In this document: positions 47,326-56,346 of the stretch, in pieces | Layout: each line of letters starts with the position of its first letter | Numbering within the stretch: position 1 is the first letter of the stretch | Assembly (NCBI RefSeq): GCF_020179605.1 | Contig: NZ_JAINZO010000001.1 | Span: 620,001-684,000, forward strand | DNA length: 64,000 bases | DNA from: Geomonas agri | GTDB lineage: Bacteria; Desulfobacterota; Desulfuromonadia; Geobacterales; Geobacteraceae | Direction of reading: 5' to 3' | Notes under the pieces: generated by a model | Database searches by the model: none | What the model was told of the DNA's origin: nothing | Seen by the model: only the letters and a program-made list of their open reading frames with translations | Position numbers and translations under genes: made by a program

Positions 47326-47532
47326 GTGCACGTCTCCTTTGTATTGGTTTTAACTAATCCAACGCCGGAAGTCTCCCACCATTAAGAAGGAATGCAAGTC
47401 GTAAAAAAATTGCCGACGACTCTTGCCGTTAGCTTACCTCGGCAAGGAGGGTAACCCTTGTGCTGGCTTCAGAGGTGTGGGATAATCGCACCCGCTGCAA
47501 TTTTCTCAGAAAGTTCTACTACTGAGGCCGCC

Positions 47533-47871
47533 ATGAAAAAAGACAACCTTGAGGTGCTGCTGGAAGACATGAACAGAAAGTTCGATCTCGTGTTGGAAGG
47601 ACATGAGGTGCTTCGCAGCGAGATCCGTGAACTCAGCCATAAGACCGATGAGCGCTTCGACCTCGTAGAATTCAAAATCGAAACGTTGGGTAAAAGGGTG
47701 GATGGACTTGAGAAAAAGGTGGATAACCTTGAGACAAAGGTGGATAACCTTGAGACAAAGGTGGACAACCTTGATGTAAAAGTGGACAAAATAGCTGTCG
47801 ATCTTTCCGCCCACAGAGCCGATACCGAGGTGCATACCGGCGCCTATCGTGTGATGGAGAGGGAGGAGTAG
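47533..47871 (+). CDS. Small coiled-coil protein with VDNLETK heptad repeats
   Basis: A 112-residue, highly charged, predicted all-helical protein. A heptad VDNLETK is repeated nearly exactly three times from residue 63 (21-base DNA units at 47719-47781), inside a longer coiled coil (GLEKKVDNLETKV). No signal peptide or membrane segment is seen. The ATG 47533 gives MKKDNLEVLLEDMNRK; an upstream in-frame start at 47458 adds an unlikely leader. Function is unknown. It may oligomerise. Confidence 0.7.
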   Translation: MKKDNLEVLLEDMNRKFDLVLEGHEVLRSEIRELSHKTDERFDLVEFKIETLGKRVDGLEKKVDNLETKVDNLETKVDNLDVKVDKIAVDLSAHRADTEVHTGAYRVMEREE

Positions 47872-47995
47872 CAGAGCCTGGAAAGCCGGCGAGACGCTGG
47901 ATGTCGCAGCCTCATATTACCCTTTCCCCTTTATTTCCCGCCAGATTCGCGCTATATTCTCTCCCTCGATAACGGCTACCGTCAAAAGGACCCAC

Positions 47996-48880
47996 ATGCC
48001 TGCGATGTACTGTGAGTTTTATGGCTTCAGGGAAAGCCCCTTCACCATCACTCCCAATCCCCGCTTTCTGTTCATGAGCGAGCGACACCGGGAGGCGTAC
48101 GCGCACCTGCTCTATGCGGTGAACAACCGGGCCGGCTTCGTGGAGTTGACCGGCGAGGTGGGCACCGGCAAGACTACGCTGCTGCGCACCTTCCTGAACC
48201 GTCTGGACCAGGAGGGGCACCGCACCGCCCTCATCTTCAACCCATGCCTCTCGGACCTGGAGCTTTTGAAGAGCGTGAACCGCGAGTTCGGGTTGCTCTG
48301 GGAGTCGGAGAGCAGGGTGGAACTGTTGCAGGTGCTGAACACCTTCCTGTTAGAGCAGAAGCAGGCAGGGCGCAGCGTGGTGCTGGTGATGGACGAGGCG
48401 CAGAACCTCCCCGTCGAGGTGCTGGAACAGATCCGCCTGATCTCGAACCTGGAAACGGAAACCGACAAGCTGCTCCAGATCGTCCTCTCAGGTCAACCGG
48501 AACTGCTGTCGGTCCTCGGCCGCAAGGAGCTGCGCCAGTTGGACCAGCGCATTACGGTGCGTTACCATCTGCTGCCTATGGATTTCGACAGCACCCAGTC
48601 CTACATCGATCACCGCATGGAGCTGGCGGGGTGTTACCGGGCCGCCGAGTTCTCTAAATCTGCGATGAAACAGATCTATCGGTTCTCAGGTGGGGTACCG
48701 CGGCTGGTAAACGTCGTTTGCGACCGGGCGCTCCTGATCGGGTTCACCGAGGAGGCAAGGACCATCACCGGCCCGATGGCGGCACAGGCTGTCGCCGAGG
48801 TTGGTGGACGGTCGCCCTATGGCCTGGCAGCGCAGGTGTTGCGGCGCCTGACCGGGGGGCTGCCGCGCTGGCGCAGCTGA
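47996..48880 (+). CDS. ExeA/GspA-type AAA ATPase
   Basis: A 294-residue AAA ATPase. It opens with the typical YCEFYGFRESPFTITPNP, then Walker A GEVGTGKTT, Walker B VVLVMDEAQNLP, and sensor region IVLSGQPELL with LDQRITVRYHL. In type II secretion the ExeA-GspA partner acts with ExeB/GspB to place the secretin in the outer membrane through the peptidoglycan. The gspB-like gene follows after 25 bases. No C-terminal transmembrane/peptidoglycan-binding part is seen, so it is shorter than Aeromonas ExeA. The ATG 47996 follows AAAGGA. Confidence 0.87.
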   Translation: MPAMYCEFYGFRESPFTITPNPRFLFMSERHREAYAHLLYAVNNRAGFVELTGEVGTGKTTLLRTFLNRLDQEGHRTALIFNPCLSDLELLKSVNREFGLLWESESRVELLQVLNTFLLEQKQAGRSVVLVMDEAQNLPVEVLEQIRLISNLETETDKLLQIVLSGQPELLSVLGRKELRQLDQRITVRYHLLPMDFDSTQSYIDHRMELAGCYRAAEFSKSAMKQIYRFSGGVPRLVNVVCDRALLIGFTEEARTITGPMAAQAVAEVGGRSPYGLAAQVLRRLTGGLPRWRS

Positions 48881-48905
48881 TCGCAATTTACTATTCGAGG
48901 CCCCT

Positions 48906-49736
48906 ATGAGTTCGATACTGAAAGCATTGGAGAAAGTGGACGAGTCCCAGCGTTCCCGCCGCCCCGCTGGCACCGCTGGGCTCCCTAAAGCCAGGGGGCG
49001 TCGCGCCACGTGGATGATCCCGGCCTGCACCCTTGGTGGAGCGGCCATCGCCACCTTGGCGACCTACGCCATCATGGGCGGCTTCACCCACCCGGCCGCA
49101 CAGGTCGCGCCGAAGGGCACCGAAACAGTGTCGACTTCCACCCCGGTGGCTGCCGCTCCCACCAATGCGGCACCGGCGGTCCACCTGGAGGCCAAGGAGG
49201 TCATTGCCGAACAAAGGACTGCCGCTCCGGCAGCCGCATCCGTCGCCCCCGTTAATTCGGCGCGGCCTGACGCCGCGGCTGCCCAGGTTGTGGCTAAACC
49301 GGCGGCTCCGGCCGTCGCGACCAAACAGGCGGTGCACCCGGTTGTCAAGCCTATCACCCAGGCGGCTGCCAAGGCAGCTACTCAAGCCCAGGTCCCGGCG
49401 AAGGTCGCGGCGAAGCAACTGGCTCAGCCCTCTGTTGCCGCCAAGGTGCCTGTCGCTGCTCAATCGGCTTCCGTGCACCCGGCACCGGTAGTTGCTGCAT
49501 CGACTCCTGTCGTGGCCCCGGTGGCTCAGCAGAAGTCCAGGCCTGATATCCGCGTTACCGGTATCGCCTGGCAAAACAGCAGCGAGTCGAGCTTCGCCAT
49601 GGTGAACGGTAGTCCGTTGCGCCAGGGCAACGTCGTGAACGGCTACAAGATCGAGCAGATCTATGAAGACAGCGTCCGGTTTTCCAACAGCAAGGGGAAC
49701 AGCTTGGTGGTGCCGCTGGGGGCTGGCGAGGAGTAG
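48906..49736 (+). CDS. GspB/ExeB-like general secretion protein
   Basis: A 276-residue protein beginning MSSILKALEKVDES, typical of GspB. One transmembrane segment lies at about residues 36-58. A long alanine/proline/valine-rich linker (about 60-215) spans the periplasm. The C-terminal T2SSB domain includes IRVTGIAWQ, FAMVNGSPLRQGNVVNGYKIEQI and NSLVVPL. It pairs with the ExeA-like ATPase upstream for secretin assembly. The GC-rich low-complexity linker is normal for the family. Confidence 0.87.
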   Translation: MSSILKALEKVDESQRSRRPAGTAGLPKARGRRATWMIPACTLGGAAIATLATYAIMGGFTHPAAQVAPKGTETVSTSTPVAAAPTNAAPAVHLEAKEVIAEQRTAAPAAASVAPVNSARPDAAAAQVVAKPAAPAVATKQAVHPVVKPITQAAAKAATQAQVPAKVAAKQLAQPSVAAKVPVAAQSASVHPAPVVAASTPVVAPVAQQKSRPDIRVTGIAWQNSSESSFAMVNGSPLRQGNVVNGYKIEQIYEDSVRFSNSKGNSLVVPLGAGEE

Positions 49737-49741
49737 GGGAA

Positions 49742-50023
49742 ATGTCACCGGAACCCGAAATGGACCAGCAGCAGTGGGAGGCCCTTTGCGAGCAATGTGG
49801 CCTTTGCTGTTTTGAGAAGCTGGAGGATGAAGACGGCAGGATCATGTTCACCTCGACCCCCTGTCGCTACCTCGACATCACTACCAGGCGCTGCAAGATC
49901 TACAAGAAGCGTTTCAAGATCTTCCCCGAATGCGTCCAACTCACGCCGGAATTGGTCAAGGAACTCAAGTGGCTGCACCGAAGCTGCGGCTACAAGAAGG
50001 CCATGCGGAAAGGCATCCTGTAA
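49742..50023 (+). CDS. YcgN/YkgJ-type cysteine cluster protein
   Basis: A 93-residue cytoplasmic protein. CEQCGLCC lies at the N-terminus, and further cysteines (CRYLDITTRRCKIY, PECVQL, SCGY) complete the pattern of the UPF0260/YcgN zinc- or iron-binding cluster family. The molecular function of the family is not known. It starts six bases after the gspB-like stop and is followed by repeat copy E. Confidence 0.88.
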   Translation: MSPEPEMDQQQWEALCEQCGLCCFEKLEDEDGRIMFTSTPCRYLDITTRRCKIYKKRFKIFPECVQLTPELVKELKWLHRSCGYKKAMRKGIL

Positions 50024-50028
50024 AGCAT

Positions 50029-50196
50029 TTAACAGGGATAAAGGGGATAAAAGGGATAAAAGGGATAAAAGGGATAAAAATAAAAGACGGTTGTTAACGC
50101 AAAGGCGCATTGACCGAGAAAACATATTACAGGTACAGGGTGCGGGGTGAACCAGGGACATTGATGTATCCCCTTTATCCCTTGTGTCCCTGTTAA
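50029..50196. repeat. Dispersed AACAGGGATAAA inverted-repeat element, copy E
   Basis: The left arm TTAACAGGGATAAAGGGG expands into five GGGATAAA units (to about 50082), the longest arm in the window. The core GTTAACGCAAAGGCGCATTG lies between CGGT and ACCG. The right arm ATCCCCTTTATCCC...TGTTAA ends at 50196. Confidence 0.85.
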
Positions 50197-50218
50197 GAAC
50201 GGTTTCAAAGGGAGTGTA

Positions 50219-51475
50219 ATGGCAGAAAACAAGCAGGCAGCTGTAGTAAAACTTTCGGAGCGCGACTTTCGGGCGCTTTCTCTTCAACAGAAAAAGGATT
50301 ACCTGAGGGCGGTGTCCGGCAAGGAAAAGATGGACCTGATCGTTGCCGACCCCGAGGCCAGGAGGCTTGCCGCCGGTCTGCAGCCACAGGAATTCTTCTG
50401 GCTCATGAAAGAGGTGGGTGAGGCGGATTCCGTGGATCTGCTGCAGCTGGCTTCCGCGGATCAGTGCGTATTTATCATGGATATGGAGCTTTGGGATGGC
50501 TGGACCTTCTCCGAAGACCAGGCTTGCCATTGGCTCACCTACTTCATAGAGGGGGGCGAGGCGCGGATTCATGAGCTGCTCAAGCACCTCGACTTCGAGC
50601 TGCTGCAACTGCTGTTGAGCCGCGAGATCATCGTCGGCGGGGGCATCGGCGACCAGGGGAACGACGATGAGCGCCTGGCCGACTACGACCACACCTTCGA
50701 CGACGTGTTCATGATCAAGTTCAAGAACCCCAAACACAGCCAGCTGGTCGGGGCGTTCCTTTCCATGCTGGTCAAACTGGATAACGGGCTGTACACCGCA
50801 CTCATGGAAGGTGTGAAAGGGGACGTGGACCTGGAGCTCGAGGAGCAATGCCAGCGCTTCCGCACCGGCAGGCTGCAGGACCTTGGCTTCCCGCCGCTGG
50901 ATGAGGCGCTGTCGATCTATGCCCGCATCCACCCCGACCGTTTCGAACTCCAAGGGGGCAAAGAACTGGCCTCGGCGGGGGAGGGGGGACAGCTGATGCC
51001 GGTCTTTGCCGACGAGGGCACCCTGCTGTCCCGCGCCTTGGCGCGGTCCAATTCCGAGACCGCGTCACAGGAGCTGAACTACCTGGTCAACTGCGCCCTG
51101 GTGGCCGAGGGGCAGGCTTTCCACGAGCCCGAGTCCATGTTCGGGGTAATGCACAGGGTCTGCGGCTATCTCAACATCGCGCTAGAGACGTTGGCGCCGG
51201 GTGATGATAGCAAAGCGGCGCAGCTTCTGGCAGAAGAGGAGCTGAAGCGGCTGTTCCAGCTTGGCTACAGCATCGTCCTTCAGCTCAAGTTCGTTGCGCG
51301 CGACACCGAAACGGTCGATTACGCCACTGGAAAACTTCTTGCCGGTCTGAAATCCAAGCGTCCGCGTTTCTACCGCGGCCTCGACGCCGACGGTGTCGAC
51401 GGTTACCGCGAGTTCCGCGACCTCGAAGACGTGCGGCGGGTATCGGACCTGCTGGCCCAGTTGCAGGGGGAATAA
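50219..51475 (+). CDS. DUF6178 family protein
   Basis: A 418-residue cytoplasmic protein of the DUF6178 type, common in Desulfobacterota. It is acidic and helical throughout, with conserved stretches such as QPQEFFWLMKEVGEADSVDLL, MDMELWDGW and DYDHTFDDVFMIKF near the middle. No catalytic motif or membrane segment is recognised. The ATG follows AAAGGGAG directly after repeat copy E. It lies between a cysteine-cluster gene and a sensor kinase gene. Its function is not known. Confidence 0.8.
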   Translation: MAENKQAAVVKLSERDFRALSLQQKKDYLRAVSGKEKMDLIVADPEARRLAAGLQPQEFFWLMKEVGEADSVDLLQLASADQCVFIMDMELWDGWTFSEDQACHWLTYFIEGGEARIHELLKHLDFELLQLLLSREIIVGGGIGDQGNDDERLADYDHTFDDVFMIKFKNPKHSQLVGAFLSMLVKLDNGLYTALMEGVKGDVDLELEEQCQRFRTGRLQDLGFPPLDEALSIYARIHPDRFELQGGKELASAGEGGQLMPVFADEGTLLSRALARSNSETASQELNYLVNCALVAEGQAFHEPESMFGVMHRVCGYLNIALETLAPGDDSKAAQLLAEEELKRLFQLGYSIVLQLKFVARDTETVDYATGKLLAGLKSKRPRFYRGLDADGVDGYREFRDLEDVRRVSDLLAQLQGE

Positions 51476-51482
51476 AACCTAT

Positions 51483-51613
51483 TTAACAGGGATAAAAGGG
51501 ATAAAGTCATAAAATCCAGGTTTTAACGCGAAGGCGCAAAGGCACAGAGTAATCTGGAAACGGGTCCACGTCTGGTTAAGCCAGATGCCTTTTATCCCGT
51601 TTATCCCTGTTAA
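51483..51613. repeat. Dispersed AACAGGGATAAA inverted-repeat element, copy F
   Basis: Left arm TTAACAGGGATAAAAGGG. The core TTTTAACGCGAAGGCGCAAA lies between TCCAG and CTGGA. The right arm CCTTTTATCCCGTTTATCCC ends CTGTTAA at 51613. Confidence 0.85.
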
Positions 51614-51723
51614 TCGTTTTTCGGTTTCCTGCTTTTGCGGACCCTGCTTTCCTGTTCGTTGCAAACCTCCTCCCTCATTGGTATCCTCTTAGGCATTTGC
51701 TGCAGCCGTCAACGGGGGGGAGG

Positions 51724-52944
51724 ATGAAGGTCCTGGTCGTCGACGATTCCAGAAACGATCGCAAGGTCATCCGCTACAACTTCGAGTGGCATGGCTGCCA
51801 TGTCGTTGAGGCCGCTAACGGCAAGCAGGGGCTCGAGGTAGCCGCGGCCGAAGCCCCCGACCTCATCATCTCCGACTGCCTCATGCCGGTCATGGATGGC
51901 TTTCGATTCCTCCACGAACTCCAGAAATTCGAAGATTTACGCAAGATTCCCTTTATATTCTACTCGGCGATCTACACCGGCAGCAGAGAGGCTGAACTCG
52001 CGGCCGCCCTGGGGGCCACGGCCTTCCTTGAGAAACCGATGCGTCCCGATGAGTTGTGGGACGCGGTGGGGCGGCTTTTGGCGGCTGAACTGGCGAGCGA
52101 ACGCGACGCGCAGTCGCACGCCATGCACGAGGAGGAGTTTCTCAGGGATTACAGCCAGGTGGTGGCTACCCGGCTGGAAGAGAAGGTCAGGGAACTGACC
52201 GAGGAAAACGAGAGCCTGCTGAGATTGAACGGCGAGTTGGAGCGCAGGGTGGTGGAGCGGACCTCTCAACTGGAATCGGCCAACCGGGACCTGGAAATGT
52301 TCAGCTACTCCGTTTCCCATGATCTGCGGGCCCCATTACGACACCTCGAGGGTTTCAGCCAGGCCCTTACCGAGGAGTACGCCGCCAAACTCAACACCAT
52401 AGGGAACGACTACCTGGAAAGGATCAGGCGCTCCAGCCGCCGCATGGCCGACATGCTGGATGCAATCCTGGAGCTGTCCCGTAGCGTCAGGGGAAAACTG
52501 GCCAGGGAAGACGTGGACCTGAGCGCGCTGACCCGCGAGGTCGTAGGGCAACTGGCCCGTTCGCAGCCCGAGCGCAAGGTCGATGTTCGCGTTGCTGAGG
52601 GAATGGTGACGCGGGGAGATGCGCGCCTGTTGAAGGTGGTGCTGGAGCACCTGCTCGGGAATTCCTGGAAATTTACCCAGCACCAGGCGCAGGCCGTGGT
52701 GGAGATGTTTCCAACCGAGTGGGATGGGCATTGTGCCTTCGCCGTCCGGGACAACGGGGCGGGGTTCGATATGGCCTACTCGGACAAACTGTTCTCGCCG
52801 TTCCAGCGGATGCACGGCCAGGACGAGTTCCCCGGGCGCGGCATCGGACTTGCCATTGTGAAGCGGATCGTCAGCCGCCACGGCGGCAAGGTAAAGATAG
52901 AAGCTGAAGTGGGGCGGGGCGCTACGGTGACGTTTGCCGTCTAA
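51724..52944 (+). CDS. Receiver-histidine kinase hybrid
   Basis: A 406-residue cytoplasmic two-component protein. An N-terminal receiver has D7, D8 and phosphoacceptor D51 (LIISDCLMPVMDG), with K in EKPMRP. A coiled-coil linker (about 150-190, VRELTEENESLLRLNGELE) leads to a HisKA domain with H199 in SYSVSHDLRAPLRHL. The ATPase domain has the N-box LLGNSWKFT, DNGAGFD and GRGIGLAIVKRI. It has no transmembrane sensor and probably receives phosphate from another kinase or integrates a phosphorelay. ATG 51724 directly follows GGGGGGGAGG, which is close; a TTG at 51697 is an alternative. Its end overlaps the convergent mtaB by four bases. Confidence 0.9.
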   Translation: MKVLVVDDSRNDRKVIRYNFEWHGCHVVEAANGKQGLEVAAAEAPDLIISDCLMPVMDGFRFLHELQKFEDLRKIPFIFYSAIYTGSREAELAAALGATAFLEKPMRPDELWDAVGRLLAAELASERDAQSHAMHEEEFLRDYSQVVATRLEEKVRELTEENESLLRLNGELERRVVERTSQLESANRDLEMFSYSVSHDLRAPLRHLEGFSQALTEEYAAKLNTIGNDYLERIRRSSRRMADMLDAILELSRSVRGKLAREDVDLSALTREVVGQLARSQPERKVDVRVAEGMVTRGDARLLKVVLEHLLGNSWKFTQHQAQAVVEMFPTEWDGHCAFAVRDNGAGFDMAYSDKLFSPFQRMHGQDEFPGRGIGLAIVKRIVSRHGGKVKIEAEVGRGATVTFAV

Positions 52945-54233
52945 CGCGCTGCCAGTCTACCGGTCAATTCCCCGCCGCGCGTGCCGGTGATCAACACGGT
53001 GACCTCATGGTTGACCAAATCCTCACACTCCTCGATCAGCACCGGAAGGTAGTTCCTCGATAACCCTTTGCGTCCACCCTCGTCCTTTTGCACCAGTACC
53101 TGCAGTTCCCGGCCGACGAATCGTGCCGCGTACTCCGCCTTTTTCTTTTCCGACAGGAGGCGCAGCGCCTCGGCCCGTTCCTTGATCACACGTGGCTGGA
53201 CCTGGGCTGCCATGGTCGCGGCCGGAGTTCCGGGACGCTGGGAGAAGGGGAACACGTGCAAGTAGGCCAAGGGGAGCGACTCGATGAAGGAGAGCGTCTC
53301 CTGGAACTCCTCCTCAGTCTCGCCGGGGAACCCCGCGATGACGTCGGAACCGATGCTGACGTCGGGCATGGCAGCAACCAGTGCCTCTACGACGGAGCGG
53401 AACAGTGTGGTGTCGTAGCCGCGGTTCATGCGGGCCAGGACGCCGTCGGAGCCGCTTTGCAGCGGCAGGTGCAGGTGGGGGCAGACCATCTTCGATCCAG
53501 CCATGAACTCGATCATCTCGGCGGGGACCTCGGTCGGTTCCACCGAGCCTATCCGCAGCCGACGTACCACCCCCTGGTCCTCCGCCAGGCGCATCAGGCC
53601 GAGCAGGTCGGTGGCGGGCTCGAGGTCGAGGCCGTAGGCGCCCAAGTGGATGCCGGTCAGGACGATCTCCTGGAATCCCTTGGCGGCGAAGGCTGCCATG
53701 CCGTCCAGCGCCTCCTGGGGCGCGACGCTCCTGCTGGCCCCGCGAGCGTAGGGCACGATGCAGTAGGCGCAACGCGCGTCGCAGCCATTTTGTACCTGCA
53801 GGAAAGCGCGGGTATGTTCCGCGAAACTCTCCAGCGGCGTTCTCTCTCCCGAACGCTGCTGCGAGATGTCGCTCACCACTGCCTGTGGTGCATCCCCCAG
53901 ACCTTTGATGAACCCGACAATGTCCTTCTTCTCACTGTTGCCCAGGATGAGGTTTACCCCCGGGAGCTTCAGCAGTTCGTCGCCCGCCATCTGGGCGTAG
54001 CAGCCGGTGATCACCACGCGTGCCTCCGGGTTCATCCGGGTGGCGCGTCTGATGAGGCGGCGGGACTCTGCATCGGTTTTGGCCGTGACGGTGCAGCTGT
54101 TGATGACGTAGATGTCGGCGCTTTCCGAGAAGGGGACGAAGCTGTAGCCGTCCTGCTGCAAGGCTTCGGTCATGGCGGCGGATTCGAACTGGTTGATCTT
54201 GCAGCCAAGGGTGGTAATGGCGATTCTTTTCAT
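52941..54233 (-). CDS. mtaB: tRNA t6A37 methylthiotransferase MtaB
   Basis: A 430-residue radical-SAM enzyme that converts t6A to ms2t6A at tRNA position 37. The N-terminal UPF0004 cluster cysteines are C11, C47 and C78. The radical SAM cluster is CDARCAYC, followed by GFPGETEEEF and HVFPFSQRPGTPA, and a C-terminal TRAM-like region. It resembles MtaB/YqeV rather than MiaB. It is convergent with the upstream kinase gene and heads away from cysE with repeat copy G between. Confidence 0.94.
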   Translation of the reverse strand: MKRIAITTLGCKINQFESAAMTEALQQDGYSFVPFSESADIYVINSCTVTAKTDAESRRLIRRATRMNPEARVVITGCYAQMAGDELLKLPGVNLILGNSEKKDIVGFIKGLGDAPQAVVSDISQQRSGERTPLESFAEHTRAFLQVQNGCDARCAYCIVPYARGASRSVAPQEALDGMAAFAAKGFQEIVLTGIHLGAYGLDLEPATDLLGLMRLAEDQGVVRRLRIGSVEPTEVPAEMIEFMAGSKMVCPHLHLPLQSGSDGVLARMNRGYDTTLFRSVVEALVAAMPDVSIGSDVIAGFPGETEEEFQETLSFIESLPLAYLHVFPFSQRPGTPAATMAAQVQPRVIKERAEALRLLSEKKKAEYAARFVGRELQVLVQKDEGGRKGLSRNYLPVLIEECEDLVNHEVTVLITGTRGGELTGRLAAR

Positions 54234-54260
54234 GCGGTAAAACGACCCCTAAAAGCGTTA

Positions 54261-54431
54261 TTAACAGGGATAAAAGGGATAAAAGGGATGAAAGGGATGA
54301 AAGGAAATAAAGACAAAATCTTTCTTAACGCAAAGGCGTGGAGGCGCAAAGAAAAGATCTGAAACACCCAAGGCTTGGGGGCAAAATCTTTTGTTTGGTT
54401 TTATCCTTTGTATCCCTTTTATCCCTGTTAA
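54261..54431. repeat. Dispersed AACAGGGATAAA inverted-repeat element, copy G
   Basis: Left arm TTAACAGGGATAAAAGGG with GGGATAAA/GGGATGAA units. The core CTTAACGCAAAGGCG then GGCGCAAAG lies between ATCTTT and AAAGAT. The right arm TTATCCTTTGTATCCC ends CCCTGTTAA at 54431. It fills the gap between cysE (stop at 54438) and mtaB. Confidence 0.85.
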
Positions 54432-54437
54432 CGGTTT

Positions 54438-55106
<669 letters not shown>

Positions 55107-55131
55107 CGGTACCCTCCCTGGCTCTTTGTAC

Positions 55132-55173
55132 GTTACGAAACAAGCACTATCTGCTTCGCCTTTTTTTCGTAAC
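55132..55173 (-). promoter_or_regulatory. Inverted repeat in the cysE leader
   Basis: GTTACGAAA (55132-55140) and TTTCGTAAC (55165-55173) are perfectly complementary, 24 bases apart, just upstream of the cysE ribosome-binding site. It could be a dimeric regulator site or an RNA hairpin controlling cysteine synthesis. A TTGACG sequence lies further upstream on the minus strand (about 55188-55193). Confidence 0.45.
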
Positions 55174-55234
55174 ATACCACACTGATTACGTCAATAATTA
55201 ACTGCCGGGGCCGCCTCACGCCCGTTCGCTGTGC

Positions 55235-55430
55235 TCACTCAAGACGCAAAGACGCAAAGTAAACCTGAAATCAACGTCATTTAACAGGGATAAAAGGGAT
55301 GAAGGGGATAACACCTGAAACCAAAAGATTTTAGGTTAAACCAAAAGTCTCGTAGTTTTGGCCTGGCTTTGCGCCTTTGCGTCTTTGCGTGAGCAAAGGT
55401 TTTTATGCCCTTACCCCCTTTATCCCTGTT
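55235..55430. repeat. Compound repeat, copy H (AACAGGGATAAA arms and inverted CGCAAAG cores)
   Basis: In order: core AAGACGCAAAGACGCAAAG (55241-55259), left arm TTAACAGGGATAAAAGGG (from 55281), an inverted core CTTTGCGCCTTTGCGTC then TTTGCGTGAG (55368-55392), and right arm CCCCTTTATCCCTGTT (to 55430). The right arm lies inside the 3' end of miaA and provides its last codons and stop. Confidence 0.82.
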
Positions 55431-56346
55431 TGAATGATGTTAGCAGGTCCAGCGACTCCGACAGCGGGTCTCCCGCACCCTCCACCCAGTGGATCACCGT
55501 GCCATGGGTTTGCATCCTCTTGAACCAGTTCTCCTGCTTCTTCGCGAAGTCGTGGATAGCGGCATTGAGCTTCTGGAACATGTCGTTCCTGGAAAGCTCG
55601 CCCTTAAGGTAGCGCGCGACGTACCGGTACTCCAGGCCGTAGAACTCGAACCTGTCCCAGCCGGTGCCGGCATCGTGCAGCCGCTGCACCTCTTCAATCA
55701 TCCCCGCCTCGAGCCGCTCCCTAAGCCTCTTGGTGATCCGCTCCCTGAGCTGTGCGCGCTCCCAGCGGATGCCGATGGTGAACGGTGTCATCTCCGGCCA
55801 GGGCTCTGCGTCCCCACCCTGGTACTCGGCGATTTCGATGGCGCGCACGAGGCGGCTCGGGTCGGTGAGGTCGGTGCTGTTGTGCAGTCCGGGATTGGCG
55901 CGGACCAGTCGCTCGGTGAGCTCCGCCATCGAGAGAGCGGCAAGCTCCTCCCTCAACCCCGGATCTTCCGGTACCTCCACTAGTCGATAGCCACGCAGGA
56001 CGCAATCCAGGTACATACCACTGCCGCCAACCAGGACCGGCAGGCGGCCACGCTGCGAGATATCGGAGAAGGAATCGAGGAAAAGACGTTGGAACTGGAA
56101 CAGGTTGAACTCGTGGCCGGGCGGGGCGACGTCGATCAGGTGGTAGGGGACCCCCTGGTACTCGTGCAGGTCCTTCCCGGTGCCGATGTCCATGCCGCGG
56201 AATACCTGGCGCGAATCGGCCGAGATGATCTCCCCCTGCAGCCGCTGGGCAAGCTGAACCCCCAGCCGGGTCTTGCCGGAGGCGGTGGCCCCCAGTATCA
56301 CCAACAGGTTGGGGGGGGCGGGCGCCTTGCTGCCGCCCGTGACCAT
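55420..56346 (-). CDS. miaA: tRNA dimethylallyltransferase MiaA
   Basis: A 308-residue enzyme adding dimethylallyl to A37 of tRNAs reading UNN codons. It has the P-loop GATASGKTRL, ISADSRQVFRGMDIGTGK and VGGSGMYLDCVLRGY, with DPSRLVRAIEI and a C-terminal WFKRMQTH. This is the variant branch with DSRQVFRGMDIG instead of DSMQVYR. The ATG (56346) overlaps the ctpA stop by one base (TGATG), so the genes are coupled. The last residues KQG and the stop are encoded by an arm of the dispersed repeat. Confidence 0.92.
   Translation of the reverse strand: MVTGGSKAPAPPNLLVILGATASGKTRLGVQLAQRLQGEIISADSRQVFRGMDIGTGKDLHEYQGVPYHLIDVAPPGHEFNLFQFQRLFLDSFSDISQRGRLPVLVGGSGMYLDCVLRGYRLVEVPEDPGLREELAALSMAELTERLVRANPGLHNSTDLTDPSRLVRAIEIAEYQGGDAEPWPEMTPFTIGIRWERAQLRERITKRLRERLEAGMIEEVQRLHDAGTGWDRFEFYGLEYRYVARYLKGELSRNDMFQKLNAAIHDFAKKQENWFKRMQTHGTVIHWVEGAGDPLSESLDLLTSFKQG

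Noticed and set aside
50029-50082. Regular GGGATAAA repeats as a possible CRISPR array
   Set aside because: The period is 8-9 bases with no spacers and no cas genes nearby; they are an arm of the dispersed inverted repeat.
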